From NCBI RefSeq assembly GCF_000178835.2, contig NC_015275.1, positions 2,315,001 to 2,379,000 of the forward strand: DNA of 64,000 bases. Reading direction: 5' to 3'. Numbering within the stretch: the first letter of the stretch is position 1; the number at the start of each line of letters is the position of its first letter. This document shows positions 63,236-64,000 of this stretch, in pieces. This stretch comes from Cellulosilyticum lentocellum DSM 5427. GTDB lineage: Bacteria > Bacillota > Clostridia > Lachnospirales > Cellulosilyticaceae. Under the pieces are notes generated by a model. It worked only from the letters and a program-made list of their open reading frames with translations. It ran no database searches and was not told where the DNA came from. Position numbers and translations under genes: made by a program.

Positions 63236-64000
63236 ATGGCAACCATACGTGCATTTGGTGCACTCAGACCAACCAATTCATTAGTGACTAAAGTAGCTGC
63301 TTTACCTTATGATGTAATGAATACAGAAGAAGCAAAAAAGATGGTAGAAGGAAACCCTTATTCTTTTCTTCATGTAGACAAACCTGAAATGCATATTACA
63401 AATCCAAAAGGGGATGAATTATATGCTTTCGCAGGTGATACGCTAAGACGTATGATTAAGGAAGGTGTTTTTATTAAAGATGAGCCTAGTTTATATATCT
63501 ATGGTTTAAGTAATAGTATGACCACACAATATGGACTTGTTTGTTTAGTATCCGCTGAAGAATATGATGAAGGAATTATCAAAAAACATGAAAATACAAG
63601 AACTGACAAAGAGTTAGATCGTATCAAGCATGTTTCTTACTGCAAGGCCCATACAGGCCCTATTTTTCTGGCTTATAAAGGATTAGAACTTATAACAGCT
63701 TGGTTATTAGAATACACCGCTAAACATGAACCTGTTTATTACTTTATAGGAGAAGATGGTGTTAAACATGAGGTGTTCAAAGTATCTGACCCTCATACGA
63801 TTCATAACATTACCTGTGCTTTTGAAGAAGCTGATGCACTTTATATTGCAGATGGGCATCATCGTGCAGCAGCTGCTGCGGCTGTAGCAAGAAAGTACCG
63901 TGAAGAAGGAAAAAACTCAGAAGATGCACAGTATTTTTTAGCAACTATCTTTCCTAAAGAACAACTTTGTATTATGGATTACAATCGTGTTCTTAAAGAT
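63236..64000 (+). CDS. DUF1015 family protein, 3' end outside window
   Basis: The ATG at 63236 follows AAAGGAGTG and the frame stays open for 255 codons to the end of the window. The start (TIRAFGALRPTNS, then AALPYDVMN), the HENTRTDKELDRIKH stretch and the ADGHHRAAAAAAVARKY motif are those of the DUF1015 family, whose function is unknown; it is often near serine metabolism genes in Clostridia. The C-terminal part is missing. Confidence 0.9.
   Translation, partial: MATIRAFGALRPTNSLVTKVAALPYDVMNTEEAKKMVEGNPYSFLHVDKPEMHITNPKGDELYAFAGDTLRRMIKEGVFIKDEPSLYIYGLSNSMTTQYGLVCLVSAEEYDEGIIKKHENTRTDKELDRIKHVSYCKAHTGPIFLAYKGLELITAWLLEYTAKHEPVYYFIGEDGVKHEVFKVSDPHTIHNITCAFEEADALYIADGHHRAAAAAAVARKYREEGKNSEDAQYFLATIFPKEQLCIMDYNRVLKD

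Noticed and set aside
1-64000. CRISPR arrays, insertion sequences, prophage, rRNA and tRNA genes
   Set aside because: No repeat-spacer pattern, transposase, integrase or RNA gene signature was seen.

Overview
The window is an AT-rich, gene-dense stretch of chromosome from an endospore-forming low-GC Firmicute, most likely an anaerobic member of the Clostridia (Lachnospirales-like; the species cannot be fixed from sequence reading alone). The evidence is the sporulation set (gpr, spoIIP, sigK, dpaA/dpaB, a spoIIIE-type translocase, tepA, ylzJ), Prp-processed ribosomal protein L27, a CIRCE-controlled hrcA-grpE-dnaK-dnaJ operon, RNase J, and Firmicute gene orders. No rRNA, tRNA, CRISPR array, prophage or insertion sequence was seen. 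Nearly everything is core chromosomal DNA.

Layout. 1-4.7 kb: end of a cell-wall elongation/division operon (3' part of a PBP2-like transpeptidase, minC, minD, minE, rodA, mgsA). 4.7-9 kb: a small membrane protein, the TIGR03960/TIGR03936 radical-SAM pair and RNase G. 9-11.9 kb: L21 leader, rplU, prp, rpmA, obgE, yhbY (ribosome assembly). 12-14.6 kb: a nadD-yqeK fusion, a Ca2+/Na+ exchanger and rsfS. 14.6-23.1 kb: dacA (opposite strand), then comEA, a response regulator and histidine kinase, a GerMN lipoprotein, comEC and holA. 23.1-25.9 kb: rpsT (reverse), gpr and spoIIP. 26-36.3 kb: lepA, hemW, the heat-shock operon, prmA, rsmE and a lone CheY. 36.4-43.8 kb: nifS-like desulfurase with thiI, an HPr-like protein, mtaB, ireB, ruvX, DUF1292, fur and rnjA. 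43.8-51 kb, mostly reverse strand: sigK, the trmR-trhP tRNA wobble-uridine pair, mltG, a small unknown protein, dpaB-dpaA and a YejK/NdpA-type protein. 51-56.2 kb: TSCPD protein, aspartokinase, tepA, ylzJ, spoIIIE. 56.2-64 kb: fhs, folD, rimO, pgsA, a small reverse-strand ORF, an HI0933-type flavoprotein, plsC (reverse) and the start of a DUF1015 gene.

How the genes work together. Three themes recur. First, envelope and division: PBP2-RodA-Min, DacA, MltG, PgsA and PlsC. Second, translation quality and RNA modification: ObgE, RsfS, YhbY, LepA, PrmA, RsmE, RimO, MtaB, ThiI with its sulfur donor, TrmR/TrhP, RNase G and RNase J. Third, sporulation: SigK sits close to the dipicolinate synthase genes, which carry a good SigK-type promoter, and aspartokinase (the lysine/dipicolinate pathway entry) is next door.

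The most unusual points: a short 102-residue membrane protein sits where B. subtilis has spoIVFA-spoIVFB, while SigK here has an unusually short pro-sequence; DnaJ reads through its own terminator after an A7 tract; an HPr-like protein lacks the phosphorylatable His but keeps the Ser46-type motif; tepA has a hairpin that masks its ribosome binding site and an 18-nt repeat in its 5' coding region; a two-component system lies between comEA and comEC; several terminators are very long perfect palindromes that include gene ends; and there are two or three small unrecognised membrane or soluble proteins. I did not find a clearly new defence, mobile or biosynthetic system.
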